From NCBI RefSeq assembly GCF_000379985.1, contig NZ_KB904062.1:36700-100699 (forward strand): a stretch of DNA of 64,000 nucleotides, read 5' to 3'. Made by a program: the position numbers and the translations under genes. The stretch comes from Streptococcus caballi DSM 19004. GTDB taxonomy: Bacteria > Bacillota > Bacilli > Lactobacillales > Streptococcaceae. Every line of letters begins with the position of its first letter. Position 1 is the first letter of the stretch. Under the pieces are notes generated by a model that was given only the letters and a program-made list of their open reading frames with translations, was not told the origin of the DNA and searched no databases. Below, one piece after another: positions 37,072 to 46,800 of this stretch.

Positions 37072-37120
37072 TAACTACCCTGAACTAGAGTCCAACTGGC
37101 ATGACATCACAAGCTCAATG

Positions 37121-37909
37121 TTACAGATGCCAAAATGGATTGGTCTGTGCCTGACTTTCTACAATGTCAACATTCCAACCAAATTCTTCTTTCCAAAGAC
37201 TAAGCTTCTCAGCAATTTTCTTAACGAAGAGAACTTCAATATGATGACCTGGATCAATAGCTAGGAGACCGTTAGTAATCATTTCTTGGGCAGTATGATA
37301 GTAAATATCGCCAGTAATATAAACATCCGCACCTTTTGCTAAAGCATCTTTGTAAAATCCTTGACCGCTGCCACCACAGATGGCGACTCGCTTAATCAAT
37401 TGTTCTTGATTTCCATAGCTAACTAAGCGCACGCTGTCTAGTTTGAAGACCGATTTTACCTTTACAGCCAACTCTTCGAAAGTCTGCTCTGCAATGTTTC
37501 CAATTCGTCCAATGCCGTTTCCATCCCTAGTCTCTGACAAAATTTCCGTATCCTCGATGGATAAAAGCCGGCAGAACCAGTCATTAAGACCATCTGAAAC
37601 AATGTCAATGTTGGTATGGCTGACATAAACAGTGATATCATGCTTAATTAAGTTGATATAAATCTGATTTTGCTCTGTTGCCACCAAATCTTTTAGAGGT
37701 CTAAAAATAGGCGCATGTTTGACGATAATCAAGTCTACCTTTTTTTCAATAGCTTCTGTCACTGTTGTTTCACGAATGTCCAAGGCCACCATGACGCGAC
37801 GAACATCCTTGTTTAGACTGCCTATTTGTAGCCCCGAAATATCACCCTCCATAGACAGTTCTTGCGGGCAGTATGCCTCGTATCTGTCGATTATTCGACT
37901 AGTTTTCAT
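37121..37909 (-). CDS. Nif3-like dinuclear metal centre hexameric protein
   Basis: A 262-residue NIF3/GTP cyclohydrolase I type 2-like protein. Metal-binding residues are seen in [10 protein letters not shown] (His64 or nearby), [27 protein letters not shown] and the late DPGHHIE. The protein is a short version without the middle insert of YqfO. Biochemical role is unsettled. It overlaps trmK by 11 bp, an arrangement conserved in Firmicutes. Confidence 0.92.
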   Translation of the reverse strand: MKTSRIIDRYEAYCPQELSMEGDISGLQIGSLNKDVRRVMVALDIRETTVTEAIEKKVDLIIVKHAPIFRPLKDLVATEQNQIYINLIKHDITVYVSHTNIDIVSDGLNDWFCRLLSIEDTEILSETRDGNGIGRIGNIAEQTFEELAVKVKSVFKLDSVRLVSYGNQEQLIKRVAICGGSGQGFYKDALAKGADVYITGDIYYHTAQEMITNGLLAIDPGHHIEVLFVKKIAEKLSLWKEEFGWNVDIVESQAQTNPFWHL

Positions 37910-38582
37910 TGAGAACCTCCTTGATAGCTTGAATTTTTTGAGAAATAGCGGAGCGGTCGCTAGTATTAACTTCTGGAATTTTAGTGAAAGCGGTTTCTAG
38001 CTTAACTAGCTCATTTCTCCAGCGTGACACAAAAACATTTGACTTTTCTTGCTTAAGCAAAGGGCCAAAGCGCAAATCCGCTACGCTCAAAGTCTTTTTG
38101 CCATGCTCTGCAATAATGATTTCATAATATTTATCATTTTCAGTCATGATTTCCTCATCCACGATTTTAAAGTCATTTTGTGCCAACCAGAGCCGGAGGT
38201 CATCTTCACGATTGTTGGGCTGCAAAATCAAGCGCTGAACCGAATGTAGCTTTGCTCTGCCATTTTCTAAAATCTCAGCAATCAATCGACCACCCATACC
38301 GCAAATCGTAATCGTATCAATCATGTCCTCTGCTTCAAAAGCAGCTAATCCGTTAGCAAGTCGAACATCAATCTTATCTGACAGTGCGGAGCTGCTAACA
38401 TTTGAAAGAGCGGACTGGTATGGTCCCTTGACCACTTCTCCTGCGATGGCAAAATGTATCCGATTTTGCTCCACCAAGTAAATAGGAAGGTAGGCGTGAT
38501 CGCTGCCTATATCAAGTAAGCGAGCATTTTGCGGAACATAAGCAGCTACAGCAGTCAAACGTTGAGATAATCGAGTTTCCAT
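37899..38582 (-). CDS. trmK: tRNA (adenine(22)-N(1))-methyltransferase
   Basis: A 227-residue SAM-dependent enzyme methylating N1 of A22 in tRNA. The start [31 protein letters not shown] contains the SAM motif, followed by [13 protein letters not shown] and [16 protein letters not shown], which identify the TrmK (YqfN) family, and a C-terminal coiled-coil region. It is first in the trmK-nif3 pair. Confidence 0.94.
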   Translation of the reverse strand: METRLSQRLTAVAAYVPQNARLLDIGSDHAYLPIYLVEQNRIHFAIAGEVVKGPYQSALSNVSSSALSDKIDVRLANGLAAFEAEDMIDTITICGMGGRLIAEILENGRAKLHSVQRLILQPNNREDDLRLWLAQNDFKIVDEEIMTENDKYYEIIIAEHGKKTLSVADLRFGPLLKQEKSNVFVSRWRNELVKLETAFTKIPEVNTSDRSAISQKIQAIKEVLNEN

Positions 38583-38730
38583 AATATTTCCTTTTCAAAG
38601 TTTTCGCTACTCTAGTATACCATCTTATACACTTCTGTTCCAGTTAGCTTTTATCTAGAAAAACCAACTTTTTCTTCAAAAAATCCCTGACCTGAGAAGA
38701 TTACAGTAGAGATGAAAGGATGCGCTACTT

Positions 38731-38981
38731 ATGATGAAGAAAATAACAATGATTATGTCAAGCTTATTCTGCATTGCCGATTAGCTGCCTACCAGCCAAA
38801 AACACCTAAAATAACCGACCGCTCAACAACAATTTCAAAAATTTCATCATCAAGTCAGAGTAAAACAAGCCAAATTAGCAGTAGTCAGTCACACTCCGCC
38901 TCTCAAGTCAATTGCGCATTAGGAAACGTATCTCTGATAATGGATAGGAATTTCTTTAGGTGTTCTCCCCAATCTCATTAA
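38731..38981 (+). pseudogene. Remnant of a small lipoprotein gene
   Basis: An ATG at 38731 with AAGGA in front begins a lipoprotein-like signal, MMKKITMIMSSLFCIA, then hits a stop. In the next frame the sequence continues as LAAYQPKTPKITDRS followed by a Ser-rich linker (SSSSQSKTSQISSSQ) to a stop at 38981. LAAY in place of LAAC looks like a lipobox whose cysteine codon TGC became TAC. So there are two lesions, a frameshift and loss of the lipidation cysteine, and the C-terminal domain is missing. It sits tail-to-tail with dnaD. Confidence 0.6.
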
Positions 38982-39655
38982 TCACTCCACAAATCCATTG
39001 CAGCTAAAAAGTCATCAGAAATTGTAATGTTGGATGGATTTGTTTGCTCGCGTTCTCGACGGCGTTCCTCTACCTGACGAAGTGTTGTTACGCCATCATG
39101 ACGCCAATTACGCAGGATAGCATTGATATAATTCCAATTCGTCTTGCCGTTAAAGACAGCCTCGCGAAGTGCTGCGCGGACCAAATCAGGATCTGTTTTA
39201 TCTTCTTGGATCGTTTTCTGCAAATCTTCTAATTCAAAGGGACTAAGCATACGACCAAGTTCGCGCTCAAAATCATCAACTAGTGACTTGAGCTTATTCG
39301 GTGATTGGCTTGACCTTTCAACAGGCTGTTCTTGATTCAAGAGTTCATCTAGCTTAGCTAAAACAGGACTAGCATCAAAAATAACTTCAATCTCACCAGA
39401 TAATTCTATAGTTTTCATATCCAGAAGCCCTTGAGCCGTCAAATCAGAAATTGTCCGATTGACCTCTGTAACTGTCTTTCCAAGAGCCGTAGCAATCTGG
39501 CTAGGTGCTAAATCATCAAGTTTGGTCGTATTTTGGGCATAGAAAAATTGCCAAACCAAAAAATCGTCCGCACTTTTAAAAATAGCTTTAAAATGAAAAA
39601 GCAAAGCACTTGGAAGAACCAAGTTGCCTGACTTATAATGTTCTAAAAAACTCAT
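38978..39655 (-). CDS. DnaD-family replication protein
   Basis: A 225-residue DnaD-like protein. The N-terminal winged-helix part (about 1-105) contains AQNTTKLDDLAPSQIATALGKTVTEVNRTISDL, and the C-terminal DnaB_2/DnaD domain has FERELGRMLSPFELEDLQKTI and the characteristic NWNYINAILRNW (YxxxIxxxW motif). In Bacillus DnaD is a primosome component loading the helicase at oriC. It begins 10 bp after metA, with AAAGGGG as RBS, and is co-transcribed with it. Confidence 0.9.
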   Translation of the reverse strand: MSFLEHYKSGNLVLPSALLFHFKAIFKSADDFLVWQFFYAQNTTKLDDLAPSQIATALGKTVTEVNRTISDLTAQGLLDMKTIELSGEIEVIFDASPVLAKLDELLNQEQPVERSSQSPNKLKSLVDDFERELGRMLSPFELEDLQKTIQEDKTDPDLVRAALREAVFNGKTNWNYINAILRNWRHDGVTTLRQVEERRREREQTNPSNITISDDFLAAMDLWSD

Positions 39656-39664
39656 ATTTCCCCT

Positions 39665-40609
39665 TTAAAGGTATCCATAAAATGAAAAATCATCTTCTAG
39701 CTCTTCTAAGCGATAAGGTGTTTCTTGATAAACTGCATAATTGACCCAATTACTAAAGAAAGTCGTGGCTGCCAAATTCCAAGTCATCGGAGGTTCTAAG
39801 TCTGGATTGTCATCAGGATAATAATGCTCAGGCAAATCAGGATTCTTATTTGCCTTAACATCACGATGATATTCCTTACTTAGTGTGTCGCGATCATATT
39901 CCAGATGACCAAAACTGTATATCTCACGCATGTCCTTACTAGCTACAATGGACAAGCCAACTTCTTCTCCTGATACGATGACCTCCAAATCAGGAATTGC
40001 TTCAACATCTTTGCGCAAAACCTCAGTGTAGCGAGAATGTGGTGATACAAACTTGTCATCAAAACCACGAACAAGTAAACTAAAAGGCTTCTCAACAGTC
40101 TGAGAATAAATTCCCGACAGCTTACGAACCATTTGTACCTTATCAATGCCATATTTATAATACAACCCAGCTTGAGCACCCCAACACAGATGCAAAGTTG
40201 AGTAAACATGCTTTTTAGACCATTCAAAAACCTGACAAAGCTCATCCCAATAATCGACCTCTTCAAAAGCTAAAGTCTCAACGGGTGCACCTGTGATAAT
40301 TAAGCCATCGTAAAATTTATGCTTGATGTCGTCAAAAGTTTTGTAAAAAGTCTCCAAGTGCTGAGCTGTCGTATTTTTAGATTCATGGCTGGTCATATAA
40401 AGAAAATCGACATTAATCTGCAAGGGTGTATTGGCAAGCAAGCGTAATAGTTGCGTCTCTGTAGCTTCTTTAGTCGGCATCAGATTGAGGATCAAGACCT
40501 CCATAGGTCTAATATCTTGATGGTTAGCCCTTTTGTCATCCATAATGAAGACATTCTCTGAGCGCAGAATATCTAGTGCCGGTAATTTTCGATCAAGTTT
40601 AATAGGCAT
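39665..40609 (-). CDS. metA: Homoserine O-acetyltransferase (MetA family)
   Basis: A 314-residue MetA that acylates homoserine at the start of methionine synthesis. The catalytic Cys142 is in [10 protein letters not shown]. Residue 111 is Glu (TGAPVE); in this family Glu111 marks acetyl-CoA users and Gly111 succinyl-CoA users, so acetyl is predicted although databases often call it a succinyltransferase. SFGHLEYD holds the catalytic His and Glu-containing region. The ATG at 40609 has GGAGA upstream. It is co-transcribed with dnaD. No S-box riboswitch is seen in the 107-bp leader region. Confidence 0.93.
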   Translation of the reverse strand: MPIKLDRKLPALDILRSENVFIMDDKRANHQDIRPMEVLILNLMPTKEATETQLLRLLANTPLQINVDFLYMTSHESKNTTAQHLETFYKTFDDIKHKFYDGLIITGAPVETLAFEEVDYWDELCQVFEWSKKHVYSTLHLCWGAQAGLYYKYGIDKVQMVRKLSGIYSQTVEKPFSLLVRGFDDKFVSPHSRYTEVLRKDVEAIPDLEVIVSGEEVGLSIVASKDMREIYSFGHLEYDRDTLSKEYHRDVKANKNPDLPEHYYPDDNPDLEPPMTWNLAATTFFSNWVNYAVYQETPYRLEELEDDFSFYGYL

Positions 40610-40715
40610 GAAAACATCTCCATTTCTATAATACCTTACTACAATATTATAAAACATGGAGATATAGTTTTCAATTATGTATTTTCTTTAGTTAGTTATA
40701 GTTTTTAGTTATAAC

Positions 40716-41234
40716 TTAACCAGGGAAGTTCATCAATACCTTAGTATCATAGCCTTCAATAGCTTTGCGACCATTCAATCCATCAAGTTCAATCAAGAAG
40801 GCGCAACCTGCAACCACACCACCAAGACGTTCAATCATTTCGATAGTTGCTTTAACCGTACCGCCTGTTGCCAAAAGATCATCAACGATAAGCACACGTT
40901 GACCTGGCTTGATAGCGTCAGCATGCATACAAAGAGTATCAATGCCATATTCCTTTTCATAGTCAGCCGAGATCACTTCACGAGGCAATTTACCAGGCTT
41001 ACGAACTGGTGCAAAACCAATACCAAGCTCAAAGGCAACTGGACAACCAACGATAAAACCACGTGCTTCTGGACCAACAATCATGTCAATCTTTTTGTCG
41101 GTCGCATATTGCACAATTTCACGAACGGCATAGCTATAAGCATTGCCATCAGCCATCAAAGGGCTAATGTCGCGAAAAGTAATGCCCACTTTAGGGTAGT
41201 TTTCAATTGAAGCGATGTAATTTTCTAGTTTCAT
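40716..41234 (-). CDS. apt: Adenine phosphoribosyltransferase
   Basis: A 172-residue purine-salvage enzyme joining adenine and PRPP to AMP. The PRPP loop is [14 protein letters not shown] near residue 120, and the N-terminal [11 protein letters not shown] and [12 protein letters not shown] motifs are typical. The ATG at 41234 is preferred, with GGAAG upstream; an in-frame start at 41261 lacks support. An extended -10 (TGGTATAAT) at 41280-41285 serves it. The recJ-apt gene order is usual in streptococci, but here about 980 bp of decayed DNA separate them. Confidence 0.95.
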   Translation of the reverse strand: MKLENYIASIENYPKVGITFRDISPLMADGNAYSYAVREIVQYATDKKIDMIVGPEARGFIVGCPVAFELGIGFAPVRKPGKLPREVISADYEKEYGIDTLCMHADAIKPGQRVLIVDDLLATGGTVKATIEMIERLGGVVAGCAFLIELDGLNGRKAIEGYDTKVLMNFPG

Positions 41235-41279
41235 TTGTTTCTTCCTATCGGCTTGTGCCAAAAAATATTTTTACGTCCC

Positions 41280-41285
41280 ATTATA
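41280..41285 (-). promoter_or_regulatory. -10 element of apt
   Basis: TGGTATAAT (extended -10) on the minus strand, 46 bases upstream of the chosen ATG. Confidence 0.55.
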
Positions 41286-41358
41286 CCATAAATTAAGTGT
41301 TTTTAGAAATTTTCACTTATATCTCTGACAATCACAACTGTTCACCTCATGAATTCTT

Positions 41359-41697
41359 TTAAAAGAAAAGTAAAAAGATTAGCTTTCGGTACATATTTTC
41401 TAAATATTGCTTGACATCTCGTTGGTAACCCAATTTATCATTGATGAGAGCCAACAAAGTATCATCGTGGGTATGTAGAACGCCCGTTTCCAGTAATTCT
41501 CTGTGTAGATCAAGATATGGAAGATGAGGCTTTTTGGCTAAAACCATTTCAGCTGCAAGCTCAAAAGTAATCTTCTTAAGATAAGTGGCACAAACCCCAG
41601 TCTTGTCAATTTCAAGGATGTCATATTGAGTACGCAAATCGTTTTGCAGACCATCCCAGCGAAAATAAGGTTGATCAATAGAGCTCAGATTGAGCAA
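41359..41697 (-). pseudogene. C-terminal fragment of an unrecognised protein
   Basis: An open stretch of 112 codons without an ATG or ribosome binding site (it begins at a TTG). It has protein-like composition (YFRWDGLQNDLRTQYDILE, LHTHDDTLLALINDKLGY) and ends KLIFLLFF. Upstream in the same frame, after a stop, LLVSKISTVYLGRILVAL may belong to the same former gene. It is most likely the tail of a decayed gene inserted between recJ and apt. I cannot name the family. Confidence 0.4.
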
Positions 41698-42220
41698 AAC
41701 TGTCCTTTACTGCTGTAGCGCATGAGCTGAAATATGTGTGCTCGTAGATAGCAAGGCCACAAGGATTCTGCCCAAATAGACGGTCGATATTTTACTGACT
41801 AGTAGTCGGCATTATTAGATCAATCCCATGATTTTTATCAGGCAAATTATGGGGCAAACTAAACAGCAATCTCTTGATGATTTTGACTTGGGACATGGTA
41901 GAGCTTTTAAAAAGTCAAAAACAGACTCCTTACTCCTCTCCAACAGATATTGTGCCAATCTAGCAAAGTAAACATCTCTGGGTAAATGTTCATCAAAGGT
42001 TCCTTAAACAACCTCAAACACGCTGTCATCCCAATTACCTCGAATATGGGCTATAATGCAGAAACTTCTGTAAAAGCCTATTGATTTATTATCTGCTGAA
42101 CCTGGCAAGAAAGTGTCACCCAAAAGCTAATAGCTCCTAACTCTCTCGGCCTTAGCATTCAGTCAAGACCGCTTAAGTGTTGCTACATTGCCATAAATAT
42201 CTGATAAGAGTGCAATTTTT
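41698..42220. other. Decayed DNA between recJ and the orphan fragment
   Basis: About 520 bp without an intact gene. Several short open stretches in different frames suggest a multiply broken gene on the minus strand (for example NIDRLFGQNPCGLAIYEH near 41733-41785). No IS ends or RNA genes are recognised. Confidence 0.4.
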
Positions 42221-44449
42221 TCATTCTGCTCTTTCTTCCTCATTCCTTGTCAAAAAATCATAGATTTCCTGTGGTGTTCCCAATGCCATAAGTTCTTGGA
42301 ATTTGACTTGTTTTTTCAATTCTTGATAAATCTGGCTTTCAGCAATCTCTCGTTTCTGGGCATCTTTATTAACTGTCATGATACCGTCAGTAATTTTGAC
42401 AAAGTTTAACTCATCAAAAATCTGAATCATCTTGACCAGAAGGATATCAGGGATTTTCAGAAATTGGCTAAGTTCTTTCAGTTTATAACGAATATCAAAC
42501 TCTGGAAATTGGTAGATAGTTTTGTAGAGTTTGGCAAATTGCTCACGCGTGCCATAACCCGTCAAGTAAAACTGCTGCTTAATGATATTCTTGAAATAAA
42601 CGGCCTCAAAGTCATGCCCTGAAAAGAGAGTTCTCAGCTCCTCAGCTTTGTCTGGAACATCCAAAATCACCACTGCTTTACTATCCTTTATATTGCTGTC
42701 TGCTGATAAAATAGGTACATCCGCTGGCAAGCTACTATTCTTAGCTCGAATATCCAGCAGCTGAACACCTTCTACTCGAGCATCTTCTAACATGAGTTGA
42801 AGGGTTGTCTGACCATTCCACTTATTAACAGACAGGGTAACAGCTAGTTCTAAATCTTGTGCCTGCTGAAAATCCTGAGCTAATTGTCCTTGATTAAAAG
42901 CGACCAAGTCAAGGTTGTCAGAATCCTGAGACAACTTGAGCTTGAGGTGAGCACCATTTTGTCCCATTGTCCTTGCCTGCTTGACTGCTACGTCCTTAAG
43001 CAAGAAGACAGGCTTTTTATTGTCCATTCCAAAAGGCGCTAACTTATCTAGGCTCTTAATCAAGTCTAAGTTAAACTCAGATAAGTCTAATTGACCATCC
43101 AAAACTAGACTATTTTTCTGACTTAAGTCTAACTGATTATCTTCAACAAACTGACAGATAACTTGAGACAGTTGGTCTAGCTTGTCAACTGACAAGGTCA
43201 TGCCAGCAGCTCCGCTATGTCCACCAAAAGCCTCAAAAAGGTCGCGATGACCATCAAGTGCCTTAAAAATATCCAGTGCCTCAACACTTCGTGCTGAACC
43301 CTTGGCCAGACCGTCTTCGATGTTAAGAACAATAACAGGCTGCCCAATTTGCTCTAAAATGCGCCCGGCCACGATGCCCAGCACTCCAGGATGCCAGCCT
43401 TCTTTAGCCAGCACCTGTACAGGCTTACTGCGATCCACCATGCCAATAGCTTCGTCAAAGATAGTCTGCACAATAGTCTTGCGCTCTTCATTTTTGGTAT
43501 TGATCATAGTGGCAACGGCTTGTGCTTCTTCCTCATCAAAGCCTGTTAAAAGTTCAATGGCTGGATTAGGATCATCCAAACGCCCCAGGGCATTAAGCTG
43601 CGGAGCTAACTTGAAGCCAACCGTTTCTTCGTTGATACTGTCTACATCCACATCTGAGATTCTCATCAATTCTTGCAAACCGACACGCTCTGTATTTTTG
43701 AGAATTTCCAAACCTACCTTGACCATGATTCGATTTTCATCAGTCAATGAAACCATATCGGCGATGGTGCCGATAGCCACCAAATCCAACAGCTCTGTTG
43801 GGATGGATTCAAGAAGGGCACAGGCTAGTTTGAAAGCTACGCCGCAACCTGCCAGGTGCTTGAAAGGATAATCTGCCTGAGGATGTTCAGGATGCACAAT
43901 AGCAAAAGCGGAAGGCAGCTCTGCTGGCATGCTGTGGTGGTCAGTCACAATGACATCAACGCCCATTTCCTGTGCATAAGCGATAGCTTTATGCCCTGCT
44001 ACGCCATTATCCACGGTAATAATCAGTGAAATATCTTGCTGCTCAATGAAATACTTGTAGACGGACTGATTAGGGCCGTAGCCGTCCGTAAAACGATTAG
44101 GCAGATAAACTTGAACCTCCGCTCCTAGCATTTCAAGAGCTTCTTTGACAATGCTAGCGCTGGTCATGCCATCAGCATCATAATCGCCGTAAATGAGAAT
44201 CTGCTCATAGTTCTCAATAGCCTGTCGGATGCGTTTGACAGTCTTGTCCATATCGTGCAAATCATAAGGGTCATGTAGATGAGATAAATCAGCCTTGAGA
44301 AAGTTCTCCAACTTTTCTGCCGAATTAATCCCTCGATTGTATAGAATTTTGGCAGCAATTGGGCTGATATTTTCTTTTTTTGTAAGGGCAAAAAAGCCAT
44401 CATCAGGCTCTTTTTCATTCATTTTCCAAGTGTATTTGGACCGTATCAT
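42221..44449 (-). CDS. recJ: Single-stranded-DNA-specific exonuclease RecJ
   Basis: A 742-residue 5'-3' exonuclease used in recombination and mismatch repair. The DHH phosphoesterase motifs are all present: YGDYDADGMTSASI, ITVDNGVAGH, VIVTDHHSMP, and HPEHPQADYPFKHLAGCGVAFKL, then the DHHA1 region AFGGHSGAAGMTL and an OB domain, plus the Firmicute-specific C-terminal domain. The ATG at 44449 overlaps the TGA of the SDR gene (ATGA), showing translational coupling. Confidence 0.95.
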   Translation of the reverse strand: MIRSKYTWKMNEKEPDDGFFALTKKENISPIAAKILYNRGINSAEKLENFLKADLSHLHDPYDLHDMDKTVKRIRQAIENYEQILIYGDYDADGMTSASIVKEALEMLGAEVQVYLPNRFTDGYGPNQSVYKYFIEQQDISLIITVDNGVAGHKAIAYAQEMGVDVIVTDHHSMPAELPSAFAIVHPEHPQADYPFKHLAGCGVAFKLACALLESIPTELLDLVAIGTIADMVSLTDENRIMVKVGLEILKNTERVGLQELMRISDVDVDSINEETVGFKLAPQLNALGRLDDPNPAIELLTGFDEEEAQAVATMINTKNEERKTIVQTIFDEAIGMVDRSKPVQVLAKEGWHPGVLGIVAGRILEQIGQPVIVLNIEDGLAKGSARSVEALDIFKALDGHRDLFEAFGGHSGAAGMTLSVDKLDQLSQVICQFVEDNQLDLSQKNSLVLDGQLDLSEFNLDLIKSLDKLAPFGMDNKKPVFLLKDVAVKQARTMGQNGAHLKLKLSQDSDNLDLVAFNQGQLAQDFQQAQDLELAVTLSVNKWNGQTTLQLMLEDARVEGVQLLDIRAKNSSLPADVPILSADSNIKDSKAVVILDVPDKAEELRTLFSGHDFEAVYFKNIIKQQFYLTGYGTREQFAKLYKTIYQFPEFDIRYKLKELSQFLKIPDILLVKMIQIFDELNFVKITDGIMTVNKDAQKREIAESQIYQELKKQVKFQELMALGTPQEIYDFLTRNEEERAE

Positions 44450-45204
44450 TTGTAGTTAAATACCTTTCTGGCAAAAAAATCTGACAGTCTGGGAAAGAGG
44501 GTGTAGAGTTTGTGTGCTGCTGCGAGGGCAAAAGGCATATTGAGCTCACGTTTATTCTTTCCTAGTATGACTACGATTCTTTTGGCAACAACATCTGGTT
44601 GTAGGGTGAAGTTTTTCACACTGTCCAGATAGTTTCCTGATGGATCTGCTGTATCAAAGAACTTGGTAGCGATGGGGCCTGGATTGACGGTGGTCACATA
44701 GACATTTTTCTCTGCCAATTCTAAGCGCAGGGCGTTGGAGAAACCGATAACCGCAAACTTGCTGGCTGAATAAAGGCTAGATTTGCTGGAAGCAATCAAA
44801 CCCGCCATGCTAGCAATAGTGACGATATGACCTTGCCCACGCTCTGCCATTTTCTTTCCGACTAGGCGAGAAAAAGTCATAACAGCAAATGTATTAACAT
44901 CAAACATGGCACGCATCTGCTCGGGAGTGTAGGCATCGTAAGGACTGAAATCGCCATAACCAGCGTTGTTGATGAAAATATCAATGTGTCCAAAGTCTCG
45001 GTAAATAGTCTCTACTGTTTGGCTAATGGCTACATCGTCCCACAAATTGAGTTCCAAACAAACAGTCTTGTTCCGCTTGCCATAAAGTGCTTGCAGTTTT
45101 TCATTGCTACGTCCTAGTAGAATCAGCTGGTCATCCGCTGGCAATAAGTTAACCATTTCTTGAGCGATGCCGCCAGTCGCACCTGTTATCACAATAATTC
45201 TCAT
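44446..45204 (-). CDS. Short-chain dehydrogenase/reductase
   Basis: A 252-residue classical [14 protein letters not shown] is the NAD(P) loop (8-18), NNAGYGDF is near 83, and the catalytic Ser-Tyr-Lys are in [22 protein letters not shown] near 138-159. The C-terminal [16 protein letters not shown] is membrane-leaning, as in related DltE-type proteins. Substrate unknown. It overlaps rnz at the start (ATGA) and recJ at the end, so all are translated together. The order rnz-SDR-recJ is standard in streptococci. Confidence 0.88.
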   Translation of the reverse strand: MRIIVITGATGGIAQEMVNLLPADDQLILLGRSNEKLQALYGKRNKTVCLELNLWDDVAISQTVETIYRDFGHIDIFINNAGYGDFSPYDAYTPEQMRAMFDVNTFAVMTFSRLVGKKMAERGQGHIVTIASMAGLIASSKSSLYSASKFAVIGFSNALRLELAEKNVYVTTVNPGPIATKFFDTADPSGNYLDSVKNFTLQPDVVAKRIVVILGKNKRELNMPFALAAAHKLYTLFPRLSDFFARKVFNYK

Positions 45205-46130
45205 AGGCTGACCTCGTCCAAATCCCAGACTAACTGGGTATTTTCAAAAATCGTCTGCGCATCTGCCTCCAGCTTTTTGCAATCGCGTCCTAGGAAACGA
45301 GCACTAATATGATTAAGCAGAAGGCGCTTGGCTGAAGCTTCCTTGGCAACCTTAGCCGCCTGCATATTAGTCGAATGGCCGTGAGATTTGGCAATTTTTT
45401 CATCACCATTGCCGTAAGTTGACTCATGTACAAGCACATCGGCCCCCAGACCCAAACGCACACTGGCATCTGTCTTGCGGGTATCTCCTAAGATGGTCAC
45501 AACCTTGCCTTTTTTAGGCTCTGAAACATAGTCGCTCGCAATAATCTTGGTACCATCTTCCAGTACCACATCTCGTCCCTTTTTGATTTGACCGAAGAGT
45601 GGACCAAATGGAACACCAGCAGCTTTAAGTCCTTCCGCATCCAGAGTGCCTTCTAAATCTTTTTGCATGACACGATAGCCAACACAGAAAATGGTGTGGT
45701 CCAATTTTTCCGCATAAACCACAAACTTGTCTGTTTCCATAATCTTCCCTAGATGGTCTTGGTCAAATTCATGAAAATGAATACGGTAAGGCAAACGCGA
45801 ACCCGAATTGCGTAGACTAGTCATGACATAATTGCGGATACCCACTGGTCCATACATTTCAAGATCTGTCTGCTCTTCATTGGCCTGAAAAGCACGACTT
45901 GACAGAAAACCTGGCAGCCCAAATATATGATCTCCGTGTAAATGTGTGATAAAAATACGTCTCACCTTTCGAGGCTTGATAGTGGTTTCTAAAATCTGAC
46001 GCTGGGTACCTTCGCCACAGTCAAACATCCAAACTTCATTTATTTCATCCAGAAGCTTAAGCACCAAACTCGACACATTCCGCACCTTGGATGGTTGCCC
46101 CGCTCCCGTTCCCAAAAATTGTAATTCCAT
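45201..46130 (-). CDS. rnz: Ribonuclease Z (tRNase Z)
   Basis: A 309-residue metallo-beta-lactamase enzyme that removes 3' trailers from tRNA precursors lacking CCA. The metal-binding [13 protein letters not shown] near 62-74, the HxxH-type [13 protein letters not shown] exosite region, LGDTRKTD and the terminal [14 protein letters not shown] and [10 protein letters not shown] motifs are all present. The ATG at 46130 fits the conserved [14 protein letters not shown] start; the RBS is weak (AGAAAG). It follows a conserved gene whose end it nearly overlaps. Confidence 0.95.
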   Translation of the reverse strand: MELQFLGTGAGQPSKVRNVSSLVLKLLDEINEVWMFDCGEGTQRQILETTIKPRKVRRIFITHLHGDHIFGLPGFLSSRAFQANEEQTDLEMYGPVGIRNYVMTSLRNSGSRLPYRIHFHEFDQDHLGKIMETDKFVVYAEKLDHTIFCVGYRVMQKDLEGTLDAEGLKAAGVPFGPLFGQIKKGRDVVLEDGTKIIASDYVSEPKKGKVVTILGDTRKTDASVRLGLGADVLVHESTYGNGDEKIAKSHGHSTNMQAAKVAKEASAKRLLLNHISARFLGRDCKKLEADAQTIFENTQLVWDLDEVSL

Positions 46131-46164
46131 ACTTTCTGTTCTTTCTCTTTCTTTTCGATTTCTT

Positions 46165-46800
46165 TTAAGCTTTGATATAGAGGATAGCCTCGCGTCCCAC
46201 AAAACCATAATATTTCTGTCCTGAAAAGGCCTGCGCCAACTCTAGCAGCTCATCCTGATTAAAGCTAGTAATTTTAAACATATTTCCTTTTAATTTTGAA
46301 ACATGGCTGAGCAGGGCAGTTTGAGGAGTGAGATCTTCCAAGACCTCCTCATCAAAGTCCAATTTTCTCATCTTGATAGCTGCGCCTTCCATGTAAATCT
46401 TGTAGTGGGGGAAGACTTGTGCTATTTCAAATAAAAGACTGTCTGTCACTGGCTCTGCTTCTTCCGCAAAGACGACAGCTACTTCCTGCTCATTTTCATA
46501 AGTAAAGCCGTAAGACTTACCAGACAAGTTCAGTCGGATAAAAGGTTTTTCTTCAGCAAAACTCGGCTGTTGGTTGAACAAGTTCAGCGCCCTGCTCAAA
46601 TCAAAATAATAATCCGTTGCAGCCTCTGGCGACTGCTTTTGGTAAATCTCCGCAAAATAAGCATTGATGACGCTAGGCGGTGGCGTAATAAAGGCTAATT
46701 TATCCTTATTGTCTAGCTGTGCCAGCTTATTTTCCAAATAAACTCTGTCAAGACTAGTAAAACCACCGTATTTCAAGCCTAAAGCTAGGTAATCAGTCAT
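46165..46800 (-). CDS. Conserved streptococcal protein of unknown function
   Basis: A 211-residue soluble protein without membrane segments, lying between hflX and rnz. Features are an acidic middle region ([20 protein letters not shown]) and [35 protein letters not shown] near the end. The ATG at 46800 overlaps the end of hflX by 8 bp; upstream in-frame starts lie inside hflX. I do not recognise a domain. The conserved neighbourhood (miaA, hflX, this gene, rnz, SDR, recJ) suggests a housekeeping role. Confidence 0.75.
   Translation of the reverse strand: MTDYLALGLKYGGFTSLDRVYLENKLAQLDNKDKLAFITPPPSVINAYFAEIYQKQSPEAATDYYFDLSRALNLFNQQPSFAEEKPFIRLNLSGKSYGFTYENEQEVAVVFAEEAEPVTDSLLFEIAQVFPHYKIYMEGAAIKMRKLDFDEEVLEDLTPQTALLSHVSKLKGNMFKITSFNQDELLELAQAFSGQKYYGFVGREAILYIKA

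Noticed and set aside
43302..43871. 189-codon ORF antisense to recJ
   Set aside because: It lies wholly opposite the conserved DHH/DHHA1 region of recJ and has no RBS or family resemblance.
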